Assembly: GCF_964026585.1 (NCBI RefSeq)
Contig: NZ_OZ032160.1
Coordinates: forward strand, 558,001 to 622,000
Source of the DNA: Candidatus Endowatersipora endosymbiont of Watersipora subatra
GTDB taxonomy: Bacteria; Pseudomonadota; Alphaproteobacteria; Rhizobiales; Rhizobiaceae
Direction of reading: 5' to 3'
DNA length: 64,000 nucleotides
Notes under the pieces: model-generated
Database searches by the model: none
Told to the model about the DNA's origin: nothing
Seen by the model: only the letters and a program-made list of their open reading frames with translations
Part shown: positions 38,884 to 50,369 of the stretch, piece by piece
Layout: each line of letters opens with the position of its first letter
How positions within the stretch are numbered: the first letter of the stretch is position 1
Position numbers and translations under genes: made by a program

Positions 38884-40710
38884 TTAATTCTTTCTAGAAA
38901 TTGATAATCGATAAAGGCGTGCATAAATGCCACCTTCACTCTTCATGAGTTGATCGTGAGTCCCTTGATCAACTACTTCTCCGTTGTCAAAAACAACAAT
39001 AGAATCAGCGTTGGAAATAGTGGAAAACCGGTGGGCAATGACTAGTGTTGTTCGTCCTTTAATCAATTGTTCTAGAGCTTCTTGAACCAAAGATTCTGAC
39101 TCATTATCTAGAGAAGATGTTGCTTCATCCAGCAAGAGGATTGGCGAATTGCGCAAAATAGCCCTAGCAATTGACAATCTTTGACGTTGTCCACAAGACA
39201 AATTATTACCATTTTCGGATAAAACCGTGTCATATCCATTAGGGAGAGACAAAATAAAGTGATGGGCTTGTGCCTTGCACGCTGCTTCCTTTATCTCAGA
39301 CTGTGTTGCATTGGGACAAGCAAAGCGTAGATTTTGATCCACTGTACCTTGAAAAAGGACAGGTTTCTGTGAAACGTATGCAATCTGAGAACGCAAGGAC
39401 TGAGTATCAATGTTATGAATATTTTGGCCATCAATTGTAATAATACCTGACTGTTGATCATAAAATCGTTGTAAAAGAGCTAAGGCAGTTGACTTCCCAC
39501 CTCCTGACGGTCCAACAAGTGCTGTTATTTTACCTCCATCTGCCCGAAAGGAAATATTTTTTAAAATGAGGTGGCATTGATGGTGAAGATTCTCCTTAAT
39601 GAGACCATTCTCTCTAGTTTCTGAATCAAAATTATAGGTAAATGATACATTTTCAAAGACAATATCGCCACTATCAAGAATAAGAGGTTCTTGACCTTTC
39701 AGTTCTGTCAAGGCAGGTGGTGTATCCAAAAATTCATATATCATTCTTGCATTTACAAGGCTTTGTTCTAGTGTAACTTTTAGACGTGCAAGTCTTTTTG
39801 CTGGTTCATAGGCCATTAAACAAGCTGTCATTAAAGCAGATAAATTGGCTGTAGAGTAACTTTGTGTCACCATTCTCCAGCCACCATAAGCAATAATACC
39901 GGCGATAGAAAATCCAGCTAGAGTTTCCATCAATGGACTCGTTCTAGCAGTAATCCGAGCAATTGTATTAGCACGTTGTTCTAATTGATGAGTGAGCTTA
40001 AATAAGCTGGCATACAATTGTCTTTCCATAGTAAAAGCCTTGACAATTTGAATGCCGATTGCTGTTTCTTGAATACCTGCTGTAACCCTTGCATGGAGAT
40101 CGACTTCCTGTTCGGCTATAGTGTTAATACGCCGAGCATATTTTCTCAGTGTGAATAATGAGAGGGGGCCTGCAAGAAAAATAATTGCTGACATGATCGG
40201 GTCAGATATCAGCATAACGGTAATTAATCCTAATAAAGTGAGAAGATCACGGGCAGCAGCTAGAACGAGAGCGTTGATCATATCACGAACAAGTGCGATA
40301 TTCTGGTTTATTTTTCCAACTAAAAAGGCTGAATGCCGACTAGAAAAATATCCTATACTTAGAGATAGTAAATGTGAATAGATCCTTCTTTGAAAGCGAG
40401 CAACAATCTTGTTGCCAATTTTATTGAGCGTAACGGATTGAACGTAGGTCATGACTCCTTTGATTGTGAAGATTATAATAACAATAAGTGCGAGAAAATA
40501 GGCTTGGTGCAAATTCTTGCCAAGGAGAACATCTTCTACAACGGATCCCATCAACCATGCACTAAAAGCAGTCGTTCCTGCAATCACGATCAAACTCGAA
40601 ATTGCAAGAATGTAATCACGGTGATATAACATGAGGTTTTCACCGATTATACGTCTCAATACAGATGCTTTTTCTTGGTCGCAGGTTAGATATTGATACA
40701 GTCTGTTCAC
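38884..40710 (-). CDS. exporter-type ABC transporter, fused membrane and ATPase domains
   Basis: A 608-residue half-transporter of the MsbA/ABCB type: six transmembrane helices in about residues 30-310, then a nucleotide-binding domain with Walker A GPSGGGKS near 397-404, Walker [13 protein letters not shown] and H-loop VIAHRFSTI. The signature is LSCGQ (504-508) rather than the usual LSGGQ, a change at the position next to the bound nucleotide. A 20-30 residue insertion rich in charge ([17 protein letters not shown] region) lies before the Walker A motif. It could move lipid A, phospholipid or a peptide; sequence alone does not say. dapB follows 4 nt downstream. Confidence 0.88.
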   Translation of the reverse strand: MNRLYQYLTCDQEKASVLRRIIGENLMLYHRDYILAISSLIVIAGTTAFSAWLMGSVVEDVLLGKNLHQAYFLALIVIIIFTIKGVMTYVQSVTLNKIGNKIVARFQRRIYSHLLSLSIGYFSSRHSAFLVGKINQNIALVRDMINALVLAAARDLLTLLGLITVMLISDPIMSAIIFLAGPLSLFTLRKYARRINTIAEQEVDLHARVTAGIQETAIGIQIVKAFTMERQLYASLFKLTHQLEQRANTIARITARTSPLMETLAGFSIAGIIAYGGWRMVTQSYSTANLSALMTACLMAYEPAKRLARLKVTLEQSLVNARMIYEFLDTPPALTELKGQEPLILDSGDIVFENVSFTYNFDSETRENGLIKENLHHQCHLILKNISFRADGGKITALVGPSGGGKSTALALLQRFYDQQSGIITIDGQNIHNIDTQSLRSQIAYVSQKPVLFQGTVDQNLRFACPNATQSEIKEAACKAQAHHFILSLPNGYDTVLSENGNNLSCGQRQRLSIARAILRNSPILLLDEATSSLDNESESLVQEALEQLIKGRTTLVIAHRFSTISNADSIVVFDNGEVVDQGTHDQLMKSEGGIYARLYRLSISRKN

Positions 40711-41181
40711 AGTGTCATTATGCCTTAAAATTATTAAAGGTTTTTCTTCGAATTATCTCATCTCTGAGATTAGGCACAGCTTATCGATTTGCTTGATTGG
40801 AATCATGGGGACTCAATCTTATCGTTCTCAATTCAATTATTCGATCATTAAATCATAAATCAGAAAATCCGAGCTTGTTTTCTCTAGCCTTATTGTTTGG
40901 TCATCTAAATTAAAGAGAAAATATTAGAAAACGGCGCACATTCTCATATTATTTTTTCCCTCCTGTACTGAGTTTTCTTAATAAAGATTGAATTGATTTG
41001 AGCGAGAACAAGTGAATGATCTTAATCTCCCAATAAAATAACACGGGCAAAGAAAAAAATAGGCTTTTTCTTTCTTTGCTTCTGTTTAGAGTGTTAAATC
41101 GAATCTGATCGGACTAGATTTTCGTTTAAATCAGCGGCAGAAGCAGTTTAACTCATATTCATATATGATGAGGCCCATTGA
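40711..41181. other. 471-nt divergent intergenic region, ABC exporter / pyrC
   Basis: AT-rich, with no open frame that has a ribosome-binding site. An imperfect inverted repeat (GCAAAGAAAAAAA with TTTTTCTTTCTTTGC, 41047-41079) lies about 100 nt before pyrC; it is purine/pyrimidine-biased and could be a hairpin or simply biased sequence. Promoters for the two flanking genes are presumably here but none is clear. Confidence 0.4.
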
Positions 41182-42225
41182 ATGTCAAAATCTGTAATAA
41201 TACGTCGTCCTGACGATTGGCATTTGCATTTGCGTGACGGTGAGATGCTTAAAAGTATCATTAGGTTCACCTCTCAACATTTTTCTCGCGCAATCGTTAT
41301 GCCGAATCTTTTTCCTCCTATAGTAAACAGCCAAGATGCAATTTTCTACCGGAACCTTATATTATCAGCGATTCCTGAAGGGCATATCTTTCAACCATTG
41401 ATGACTTTATATTTGACTGAAGGTACAGATCCTGATGATGTAGAGAAGGCTGCAGCTAACAGAGTAATTCATGCAGTTAAATTCTATCCAGTAGGTGCCA
41501 GTACAAATTCTCAATTTGGTATTTTTGATCTTGAAAGAGTAAGACCAATCTTAGAACGGATGTCTGAAATCGGATTACCATTGTGTGTGCACGGCGAAGT
41601 CACAGATCCAGAAATTGATATTTTTGATCGTGAGGCCGTTTTTATTGATCGCGTCTTAGATCCTTTACGTACTCGGATGCCAGAACTCAAAGTAATCATG
41701 GAACATATAACGACATCAGATGCTGTTGATTATGTAAGTCAAGCTTCTAGTTTATTAGCAGCAACAATTACTCCCCATCATCTCATTATAAACCGAAATC
41801 ATATATTGGTAGGAGGGATTCATCCTCATTATTACTGTCTACCAGTAGCGAAACGTCAGAAACACAGACAAGCACTGAGAATAGCAGCAACATCTGGTAG
41901 CTCCCATTTTTTCCTTGGTACAGATAGTGCACCTCATGTAACAAGCATGAAGGAAAATGCTTGTGGTTGCGCAGGGTGCTTTACCTCAATCAATACGATG
42001 AGTTTACTGGCCCATGTCTTTGAAGAAGAAGAGTCTCTAGAAAATTTGGAACCCTTTTCGAGTCTCAACGGTCCCAAATTCTATGCTTTAGAAGCGAATA
42101 CAGAAACACTCATCTTAAAAAAACAATCTGAGCCAGTCCTATGGCCGAAACAGATTCAAACGAGAGAGGGGAATGTAACAGTTTTTGATCCTGGCTTTGA
42201 TGTTTATTGGCAAGTCGAGGGTTGA
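41182..42225 (+). CDS. pyrC: dihydroorotase
   Basis: Zinc enzyme that cyclises carbamoyl aspartate to dihydroorotate in pyrimidine synthesis. The 347-residue protein is of the short E. coli PyrC type: metal ligands H14/H16 in HLHLRDG, the carboxylated lysine K100 in [14 protein letters not shown] and MEHITT histidines and GTDSAPH aspartate near the end. ATG 41182 is the family start. It is followed after 3 nt by pyrE. Confidence 0.97.
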   Translation: MSKSVIIRRPDDWHLHLRDGEMLKSIIRFTSQHFSRAIVMPNLFPPIVNSQDAIFYRNLILSAIPEGHIFQPLMTLYLTEGTDPDDVEKAAANRVIHAVKFYPVGASTNSQFGIFDLERVRPILERMSEIGLPLCVHGEVTDPEIDIFDREAVFIDRVLDPLRTRMPELKVIMEHITTSDAVDYVSQASSLLAATITPHHLIINRNHILVGGIHPHYYCLPVAKRQKHRQALRIAATSGSSHFFLGTDSAPHVTSMKENACGCAGCFTSINTMSLLAHVFEEEESLENLEPFSSLNGPKFYALEANTETLILKKQSEPVLWPKQIQTREGNVTVFDPGFDVYWQVEG

Positions 42226-42228
42226 AAT

Positions 42229-42933
42229 ATGATTGAAAATAAGGCTAAAAATAAGGCTATGATTGCTCTTAAAACAGCAAAAATGCTATTAGAAATTAAA
42301 GCTGTAAATTTTCGTTCTAAGGAGCCTTACACATTTACATCAGGATTAAAAAGCCCCGTTTATATTGACTGTCGTAAGCTGATTTCTTATCCACGTATAC
42401 GTTCAGCTGTATCTGATTTTTGTGTAGTCACTGTTATGAGAGATGTAGATTTTGAGAAGTATGATGTTGTTGCAGGTGGTGAAACAGCTGGTATTCCTTA
42501 TGCAGCCTTTATAGCAGAGCGCATGAGGCTACCGATGATCTATATCCGTAAAAAATCTAAAGGATTTGGTCGTAATGTTAGGATAGAAGGCGATCTCAAG
42601 GCAGGACAACATGTGTTATTTGTGGAGGACTTGACTACTGATGGTACTTCAAAACTTTCCTTTGCACAAGCTATTCGAGAAGCAGGTGCTATAGTTTCAG
42701 ATATTTTGTGTGTATTTTATTATGATATCTTCAGGCATGCTCCTACTCTTTTAGCTCAATATGGTATAAAATTGCATTATCTGACTACGTGGAAAGATGT
42801 GTTGTCTGTAGCCAGAAATGAGGCATTATTTGATCCGTTGACATTATATGAAGTTAAAAAATTTCTAGATTCACCTTTAGAATGGTCTGCATCTCATGGA
42901 GGTATTTCTGATTTTAGATATAAACCTCGTTAA
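42229..42933 (+). CDS. pyrE: orotate phosphoribosyltransferase
   Basis: Joins orotate to PRPP to give OMP. The 234-residue type I PRTase has [16 protein letters not shown] for orotate binding and the PRPP loop [11 protein letters not shown]. Start ATG 42229 is 3 nt after pyrC, a two-gene pyrimidine operon. The N-terminus carries two short basic repeats (KAKNKAM) before the family start [11 protein letters not shown], so the true start may be a few codons later. Confidence 0.95.
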   Translation: MIENKAKNKAMIALKTAKMLLEIKAVNFRSKEPYTFTSGLKSPVYIDCRKLISYPRIRSAVSDFCVVTVMRDVDFEKYDVVAGGETAGIPYAAFIAERMRLPMIYIRKKSKGFGRNVRIEGDLKAGQHVLFVEDLTTDGTSKLSFAQAIREAGAIVSDILCVFYYDIFRHAPTLLAQYGIKLHYLTTWKDVLSVARNEALFDPLTLYEVKKFLDSPLEWSASHGGISDFRYKPR

Positions 42934-43051
42934 TCTTAATCAAGATATGTTTGATTTTCTACTATCCTCAAGAATCTGGTGTCTAAATCATAGAGGAAGC
43001 GAAAGGAGACTATAAAGAGCTGACTTTCATAAAAAGAATTTGATAGTGTAG

Positions 43052-43870
43052 TCATTCTTTTACAACAGAAATATCAGGAGCATCTACGGCTTTCATACCA
43101 ATTGTGTGATATCCTGAATCGACATGGTGAATTTCACCGGTTACTCCACTTGACATATCAGATAACAGATAAAGGGCAGATTGACCAACCTGATCAATAG
43201 TCACCGTTTTCTTGAGAGGGGCATTATATTCATTCCATTTCAGGATATAGCGAAAATCGCCAATACCAGAGGCCGCGAGAGTCTTGATTGGACCCGACGA
43301 TATAGCGTTAACTCTAATATTGAATTTACCAAGGTCAACGGCAAGATAACGCACACTAGCCTCGAGTGCAGCTTTTGCTACACCCATGATATTATAGTGT
43401 GGCATAACTTTTTCAGCGCCGTAATAGGTTAATGTAAGAATTGATCCACCATGATCCATGAGTTTCTCTGCCCTCTGGGTCACAGCCGTGAGAGAATAAA
43501 CAGATATATCCATGGTTTTAGAAAAATTCTCTGGTGATGTATCAACGTATCGACCTGTCAGTTCGTCTTTATCTGAAAAACCAATAGCATGAACAAGAAA
43601 ATCAATCTTTCCCCATTTTTGGTTGAGATGACAAAAAATTTGATCAATTGTCCGAACATCACTGACATCACAATGACCGACAATCCATCCTCCTAACTCT
43701 TGTGCCAGTGGTTCTATTCTTTTTTTTAGGGCTTCTCCTTGATAGGTAAAGGCAACATCTGCTCCAGCGTTTGAACAAGCTTTCGCTATACCCCAAGCGA
43801 TAGAACGATTATTGGCGACACCCATAATTAGGCCAGACTTACCTTTGAGCAAACCGTTCATAGAATTCAT
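43052..43870 (-). CDS. fabI: enoyl-[acyl-carrier-protein] reductase (NADH)
   Basis: Last reduction in each fatty-acid elongation round; the target of triclosan and isoniazid-like inhibitors in other species. The 272-residue short-chain dehydrogenase has GLIMGVANNRSIAWGIA at the N-terminus, VHAIGFSDK and the catalytic Y159/K166 pair in YNIMGVAKAALE. ATG 43870 and 43861 are both possible; 43870 is used. It lies apart from the fab operon at 1-5276, opposite pdxH as in many relatives. A 13-bp palindrome lies 43 nt upstream. Confidence 0.96.
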   Translation of the reverse strand: MNSMNGLLKGKSGLIMGVANNRSIAWGIAKACSNAGADVAFTYQGEALKKRIEPLAQELGGWIVGHCDVSDVRTIDQIFCHLNQKWGKIDFLVHAIGFSDKDELTGRYVDTSPENFSKTMDISVYSLTAVTQRAEKLMDHGGSILTLTYYGAEKVMPHYNIMGVAKAALEASVRYLAVDLGKFNIRVNAISSGPIKTLAASGIGDFRYILKWNEYNAPLKKTVTIDQVGQSALYLLSDMSSGVTGEIHHVDSGYHTIGMKAVDAPDISVVKE

Positions 43871-43912
43871 TAAAAACCAGTGCCTTACAATGAGGGGCGT
43901 GCCCTTGATAAC

Positions 43913-43925
43913 GTAATAGTATTAC
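43913..43925. promoter_or_regulatory. palindrome upstream of fabI
   Basis: GTAATA and TATTAC form a perfect 6+1+6 palindrome 43 nt before the fabI start. Its form suits a dimeric regulator; no such regulator gene is adjacent. Confidence 0.35.
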
Positions 43926-44073
43926 ATAGCGTTCGACTTGCTTCAAGATATTAGATCGTATTGACGATCTTTACTAATCTAAAATTATTCTTGAAAGTTA
44001 TTATAGTTTTTCATAAAAAATAGTTACATTCTAAGTTACCCGACTTCAAATAATTGTGAGATAAAGTAATTTT

Positions 44074-44099
44074 ATGTCAGCTCATTGAAATGATGACAT
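44074..44099. other. hairpin between fabI and pdxH
   Basis: ATGTCA pairs with TGACAT and, past a two-base bulge, TCAT pairs with ATGA around loop TGAA. A 10-bp stem in the untranslated region 156 nt before pdxH. Role unknown. Confidence 0.35.
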
Positions 44100-44254
44100 G
44101 ATTGAGTTAGTATGTGAATATATATTAGCATGAATTACCCTATTTTCTAATAGATGCATTTATTAATTTGTTAGCTCCTAATAAATAGCTAAACAATATA
44201 CTGAGCTTTTATCATTTTTACTTGATCTATCTTATCAATAAGGTCATAATTTCG

Positions 44255-44863
44255 ATGAAGAAAACTGTAATTTCTTTAAAGAATATTCATCCTGTTACTT
44301 TGTTTCACTTATGGTTAAAAGAAGCTGAAATATCAGAGATTAATGATCCATCAGCAGGTTCACTTGCAACTGTTGGTGAAGATGGTATGCCGAATATACG
44401 AATAGTCCTTCTCAAAGCTCATGATGAAAGAGGATATGTCTTTTATACCAATTTTAAAAGCACAAAAGGACAAGAAATTCTAAGATTTCCTAAAGTTGCA
44501 TTGGGTTTTCACTGGAAAAGTTTGCGTCGTCAAGTACGGGTTCGTGGGAAGGTTGAAGAGGTTACGAAACAGGAAGCCGATGCCTACTTTAATTCACGTC
44601 ATCGTCAGAGTCAGATCGGGGCGTGGGCTTCATATCAATCACAGCCACTTAAAGATCGACAGACTCTTATCACACGGGTGAAAGAATATAGAAAAAAATA
44701 CAGCGGAGAGAACATTCCTAGGCCCCCCCATTGGTCAGGACTTAGGCTGATTCCTCAGTCAATCGAGTTTTGGCAGGATGGGAAATTCAGATTGCATGAA
44801 AGAATCCTTTTTGAACGCTCAAAAGTTGGAGGGGGATGGAAAAGTCAATTCCTCAATCCTTAA
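44255..44863 (+). CDS. pdxH: pyridoxamine 5'-phosphate oxidase
   Basis: FMN enzyme that oxidises PNP/PMP to PLP, finishing vitamin B6 synthesis. From ATG 44255 it has 202 residues. Motifs: NIRIVLLKAHDERGYVFYTN for FMN, WKSLRRQVRVRGKVEE, SRHRQSQIGAWAS and the C-terminal RLHERILFER. The open frame from TTG 44222 adds an untypical hydrophobic leader. It has its own promoter region; pdxJ is at 36543-37298. Confidence 0.95.
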   Translation: MKKTVISLKNIHPVTLFHLWLKEAEISEINDPSAGSLATVGEDGMPNIRIVLLKAHDERGYVFYTNFKSTKGQEILRFPKVALGFHWKSLRRQVRVRGKVEEVTKQEADAYFNSRHRQSQIGAWASYQSQPLKDRQTLITRVKEYRKKYSGENIPRPPHWSGLRLIPQSIEFWQDGKFRLHERILFERSKVGGGWKSQFLNP

Positions 44864-45104
44864 CTCCTTTCTATCAATATTTAACTCAGTCCTTTGCTTT
44901 GGGGCGCATCATGTTTAGTACAGTAGATAAGAGAGTTAAGAACTAGCAATTGTCCATATAGACTTTTATCTGTTAAAATTTTATGGTGACTGAATTTTCC
45001 TTCATGAATGCTTGCGGTGAAGTCATTCTTGTGGTTTTGAAGGGTCACATCAAAAGATGGGAAGTTAAAGTTCCCGTTGAAAATCTTTTCCGGAGATCGG
45101 TTGG

Positions 45105-46022
45105 ATGAAGAGTCCCATCACTAAATTTTCAGGTTTATCACTTTTATCAATTGTCTTTACTTGTTTAATTTCAGCTCGTTCTGAAGCCGGACAACCCTTG
45201 CCATGGCAAATTTGGATGCAGAGTGCAGCCTCACCCAATATGGAAGCTATTGAGAGATTTAATATACTCACTCTATACATCATCATTCCTATCATTTTGC
45301 TTGTGATGGGACTCCTAGCATATGTCATGATCAAATTTCGTGCCTCTTCAAACCCTGAACCATCCCAAATCACCCACAATACCATCATTGAAATTCTATG
45401 GACATTGGGTCCAGTCGTTTTGTTAGTCTTTCTTGCGATTCCATCTTTCCAGTTATTATCATCGCAGTTTCATCCTTCCAAGGAACCAACAGTGACGATT
45501 AAAGCAACTGGATATCAGTGGTATTGGGGGTTTGAATATCAAGATGATCCGGAGATTTCATTTGAAACTCGTTTAATTGGTCGTGACGAAGGATCTCCAG
45601 ATAGTGCCGATAAGATCATAAAAGAGCGAGAAGAGTATGGAAAAAATGATTTGAAAAAATATCCAAGGCTTCTTGCTGTTGACAAAGAAATCGTCGTCCC
45701 AGTTGGTGAAGTTGTTCGGTTACTCGTGACTAGTGGAGATGTGATACATAGTTTTGCCTTACCAGCTTTTGGCCTAAAGATGGATGGGATTCCTGGTCGG
45801 ATAAATGAAACCTTTTTTCAGGCAACAAAAGAAGGGCTTTATTATGGACAATGTTCTGAATTATGTGGCCGTGATCATGCTTTCATGCCTTTGGCAATTA
45901 GAGTTGTTTCATTTGATAAATTTGAGATGTGGAAAAAGAGGGCTAGTCATAACATCGATGCCGCTAATAAGTTGTTGGTTTTGAAGAAATCAACAAGAAT
46001 AATTGAGGTTGCCGCTAACTAA
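45105..46022 (+). CDS. coxB: cytochrome c oxidase subunit II
   Basis: Periplasmic-facing subunit of an aa3-type oxidase that takes electrons from cytochrome c. The 305-residue protein has a signal peptide (to about residue 28), two transmembrane helices (about 52-78 and 95-115) and a cupredoxin domain with the CuA ligands H215, C250, E252, C254, H258 and M261, so it is a true cytochrome c oxidase and not a quinol oxidase. GGAG lies about 9 nt before ATG 45105. First gene of the cox operon. Confidence 0.97.
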   Translation: MKSPITKFSGLSLLSIVFTCLISARSEAGQPLPWQIWMQSAASPNMEAIERFNILTLYIIIPIILLVMGLLAYVMIKFRASSNPEPSQITHNTIIEILWTLGPVVLLVFLAIPSFQLLSSQFHPSKEPTVTIKATGYQWYWGFEYQDDPEISFETRLIGRDEGSPDSADKIIKEREEYGKNDLKKYPRLLAVDKEIVVPVGEVVRLLVTSGDVIHSFALPAFGLKMDGIPGRINETFFQATKEGLYYGQCSELCGRDHAFMPLAIRVVSFDKFEMWKKRASHNIDAANKLLVLKKSTRIIEVAAN

Positions 46023-46058
46023 AAGTAATTGAATTGGCTAGAGAACTAGTAGGAGTAA

Positions 46059-47666
<1,608 letters not shown>

Positions 47667-47712
47667 TTCAAGATCACATAATGTATCCAATCATGATCCA
47701 CTGGATAATTTG

Positions 47713-48639
47713 ATGTCTCAATTTGAAACCAGTTCTGTCGATTTTGAATTATCTTTAGCCATGCCAAGTGATTATTTTAAACTTATGAAGCCTCGAGTTA
47801 TGTGGTTGGTTATTTTAACGGCTGTGACAGGACTGTTGTTATCTCCAGGTGAGATTGATCTGGTTCTCGGCATCATCTCTATCTTATGTATTGCACTTGG
47901 TGCAGGGGCAGCCGGAGTACTGAACATGTGGTATGATGCTGATATTGACTGTATGATGAGACGAACTGTAGCCCGTCCCATTCCAGATGGAAGGGTGACC
48001 AAAAGTCAGGCGCTCAATTTTGGTATGGTATTCTCAATTTTCTCGGTTTTGATGCTCGGCCTTCTGGTCAATTGGGTTGCTGGTTTTTTGCTTGCCTTTA
48101 CAATTTTCTTTTATGTTGTTGTTTATACGATGTGGCTAAAGCGCTATACCCCTCAAAATATTGTCATAGGAGGTGTAGCTGGTTCGCTTCCGCCAATGAT
48201 TGGTTGGACCTGTGTATCAGGAGAATTAAGTCTTCGGAGTCTAGTCCTTTTCGCTATTATATTTATTTGGACGCCGCCACATTTTTGGGCATTAGCCCTA
48301 TATCAAGAAGCTGATTATGAACATGCATCGATTCCTATGATGCCCAATATAGCTGGCCAGCGATCAACGCGGAATCAAATGTTGGTGTACTCATTGTTCC
48401 TCGCTCCTATTGGTATTTTACCTTGGTTATTTGATTTTGCATCTCCAATTTATGGAGTTATTTCTCTTTTTTTAGGACTTATTTTTGTTGTGTTAACCTA
48501 TAGAGTCTGGCTTGTTGATAGCCACGACAGTGATCTAAAGGCAGAAAAACAACTCTTCCGGTTTTCTATATTTTACTTACTTTCTTTATTTGTCATTCTG
48601 TTGATAGAGGCTTTGGCAAAACTGCTTTGGATTAGATAA
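47713..48639 (+). CDS. ctaB: protoheme IX farnesyltransferase (heme O synthase)
   Basis: Adds a farnesyl group to heme b, giving heme O for the oxidase. The 308-residue UbiA-family membrane protein has YFKLMKPRVMWLVILTA, the Asp-rich prenyl/Mg motif NMWYDADIDCMMRRT with RPIPDGR, and the second motif YTMWLKRYTPQNIVIGG. About nine helices. ATG 47713 follows coxA by 46 nt; the formal open frame starts one codon earlier at TTG. Confidence 0.96.
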   Translation: MSQFETSSVDFELSLAMPSDYFKLMKPRVMWLVILTAVTGLLLSPGEIDLVLGIISILCIALGAGAAGVLNMWYDADIDCMMRRTVARPIPDGRVTKSQALNFGMVFSIFSVLMLGLLVNWVAGFLLAFTIFFYVVVYTMWLKRYTPQNIVIGGVAGSLPPMIGWTCVSGELSLRSLVLFAIIFIWTPPHFWALALYQEADYEHASIPMMPNIAGQRSTRNQMLVYSLFLAPIGILPWLFDFASPIYGVISLFLGLIFVVLTYRVWLVDSHDSDLKAEKQLFRFSIFYLLSLFVILLIEALAKLLWIR

Positions 48640-48640
48640 T

Positions 48641-48868
48641 ATGAAGGATGCTCACCAGAAAATCGAGAATCTGGAGCTTGTTCATCTTTCCAGAGATCAT
48701 AAAAAGGCTAGAAGGATCCGAAATAGAGCCATTGCTCTTTGTCTTGTTGTTATGATTCTGGTTTTCTATTCCGCAACAATTAGTCGCTTGAAGCCGAAAA
48801 GGGATAATCCTTCATTTCTGATGAAAGCAGAAAATAATAATCATGGCAATCAATTCAAAAAGGAATAA
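48641..48868 (+). CDS. small single-helix cox-operon protein (CtaF/CoxF-like)
   Basis: A 75-residue protein with a basic N-terminus (HKKARRIRNRAI) and one transmembrane helix (about 31-49), followed by a short periplasmic tail. It lies between ctaB and ctaG, where alphaproteobacteria often encode a small protein of this layout named CtaF or CoxF. I call it by position and topology, since the sequence itself is poorly conserved and a biochemical role is not established. It overlaps ctaG by 26 nt. Confidence 0.75.
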   Translation: MKDAHQKIENLELVHLSRDHKKARRIRNRAIALCLVVMILVFYSATISRLKPKRDNPSFLMKAENNNHGNQFKKE

Positions 48869-49406
48869 GCAAATCAAAACATGGATGGCTATGATATGCA
48901 TTTCCATCACATTTAGTATGCTTGGCCTTTCTTATGCTGCTGTTCCACTTTACAAGATTTTTTGCCAGATTACTGGTTATGGTGGCACGATCCAGAGAGC
49001 GGAGGAAAAATCTAAATTCGTCAGTGATCAGAGGATAAGAGTTCGTTTTGATGCGAATGTATCACATGATTTAGGTTGGAAGTTTATACCGAAGTCACGT
49101 TCCGTATCAATTAAACTCGGACAGATAAGTAAAGCGATTTACGAGGCAAGAAATGTCACGGATAAGGTAAGTTATGGAACGGCTTCTTTTAATGTATCCC
49201 CTCAGGCCGCTGGCATTTACTTTAACAAATTAGAATGTTTTTGTTTCACTCAACAAAGACTATCAGCGGGAGAATCGATGGATATGCCTGTTGTTTTCTT
49301 TGTCGATCCAGAAATTCTAAATGATCCCCTTTTGAAAAGGACAAAGACAATCACTCTTTCCTACACTTTCTTTCTTGATAAGAATTTTAAAAAGAAAACT
49401 TCTTAA
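48843..49406 (+). CDS. ctaG: cytochrome c oxidase copper-assembly protein CtaG (Cox11)
   Basis: Membrane-anchored periplasmic copper chaperone that builds the CuB centre of subunit I. The 187-residue protein has an N-terminal helix (about 14-34), AAVPLYKIFCQITGYGGT with conserved C41, and the copper site ECFCFTQQ with C132/C134, then the PVVFFVDPE and LSYTFF strands. ATG 48843 overlaps the previous gene; no better start is seen. Confidence 0.95.
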   Translation: MAINSKRNKQIKTWMAMICISITFSMLGLSYAAVPLYKIFCQITGYGGTIQRAEEKSKFVSDQRIRVRFDANVSHDLGWKFIPKSRSVSIKLGQISKAIYEARNVTDKVSYGTASFNVSPQAAGIYFNKLECFCFTQQRLSAGESMDMPVVFFVDPEILNDPLLKRTKTITLSYTFFLDKNFKKKTS

Positions 49407-49490
49407 ATAAAAGGTAGCAGAGAGTATAGATAAGTTTTATTAATTTTCCCTTAAGCTAAGCTTAATCTTAAGAAAATCTGGAGACTTCAG

Positions 49491-50369
49491 ATGGCCCATG
49501 TAGATACGAAAAATCACGATTATCATATTATTGATCCAAGCCCTTGGCCGCTTTTGAGTTCTATAGGAATTTTTCTGATAGCAATCGGTGGCATAACTTA
49601 TATGCATTCCCTGAATGGGGGCTTAGGTATCAGTGTGTTAGGATTAGATTTATACGGCCCTTGGTTATTTTTTTTAGGTCTTACGGTTATCTTTTACACA
49701 ATGTACGGATGGTGGGGAGATACAATAAAAGAAGCTGGTTCTGGTGATCATACCCCCGTCGTATCTCTGCATCTTCGCTATGGTATGATTTTGTTCATTG
49801 CCTCTGAAGTTATGTTCTTCGTTGCTTGGTTTTGGGCATTTTTTGATGCTGCTCTTTTTGCTGGAGACCCGCATCAATTCGCACGTTTTGAATATACAGG
49901 TGGCCAATGGCCGCCGACAAGTATAGAGGGTTTGGAACCACTTCATTTACCATTGTTCAATACGGTGACATTGCTGTTATCAGGTACAACATTGACTTGG
50001 TCACATCATGCTTTTTTGCAAGAAGACCGAAAAAGCACAATCTATGGTTTGTTCTTAACCGTTATTTTAGGCATAATCTTTCTATCTGTCCAAATTCTTG
50101 AATATGTTAATGCACCCTTCTCTTTTTCTGAATCCCTTTACGGTGCTACATTCTTTATGGCAACAGGGTTTCATGGATTCCATGTTCTTGTGGGGACGAT
50201 TTTTTTGATCGTGTGTTTAGTACGTGCTAAGATGGGTCATTTTTCTCAAAAAAACCATTTTGGCTTCGAAGCTGCTTCCTGGTATTGGCACTTTGTTGAT
50301 GTTGTTTGGTTGTTTTTGTTTTTTTCTTTTTACATATGGCCATCAAAAGGTCTTATTTTTTCTCCATGA
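49491..50369 (+). CDS. coxC: cytochrome c oxidase subunit III
   Basis: Seven-helix subunit that stabilises the oxidase core and proton uptake. The 292-residue protein has HDYHIIDPSPWPLLSSIG at the N-terminus, RYGMILFIASEVMFFVAWFW, the THHAF-like GTTLTWSHHAFLQ, FMATGFHGFHVLVGT and SWYWHFVDVVWLFLFF near the end. It starts 84 nt after ctaG and overlaps the next gene by 4 nt (ATGA). Confidence 0.97.
   Translation: MAHVDTKNHDYHIIDPSPWPLLSSIGIFLIAIGGITYMHSLNGGLGISVLGLDLYGPWLFFLGLTVIFYTMYGWWGDTIKEAGSGDHTPVVSLHLRYGMILFIASEVMFFVAWFWAFFDAALFAGDPHQFARFEYTGGQWPPTSIEGLEPLHLPLFNTVTLLLSGTTLTWSHHAFLQEDRKSTIYGLFLTVILGIIFLSVQILEYVNAPFSFSESLYGATFFMATGFHGFHVLVGTIFLIVCLVRAKMGHFSQKNHFGFEAASWYWHFVDVVWLFLFFSFYIWPSKGLIFSP

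Larger units (their letters stand above)
43871..44254. other. 384-nt divergent intergenic region, fabI / pdxH
   Basis: No gene seen. It holds three inverted repeats: GTAATA-G-TATTAC (43913-43925), AGATCG-TATTGA-CGATCT (43953-43970), and ATGTCA...TGACAT (44074-44099), the last extended by an inner TCAT/ATGA pair with loop TGAA. The first is placed like an operator for fabI. No RNA gene recognised. Confidence 0.5.
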
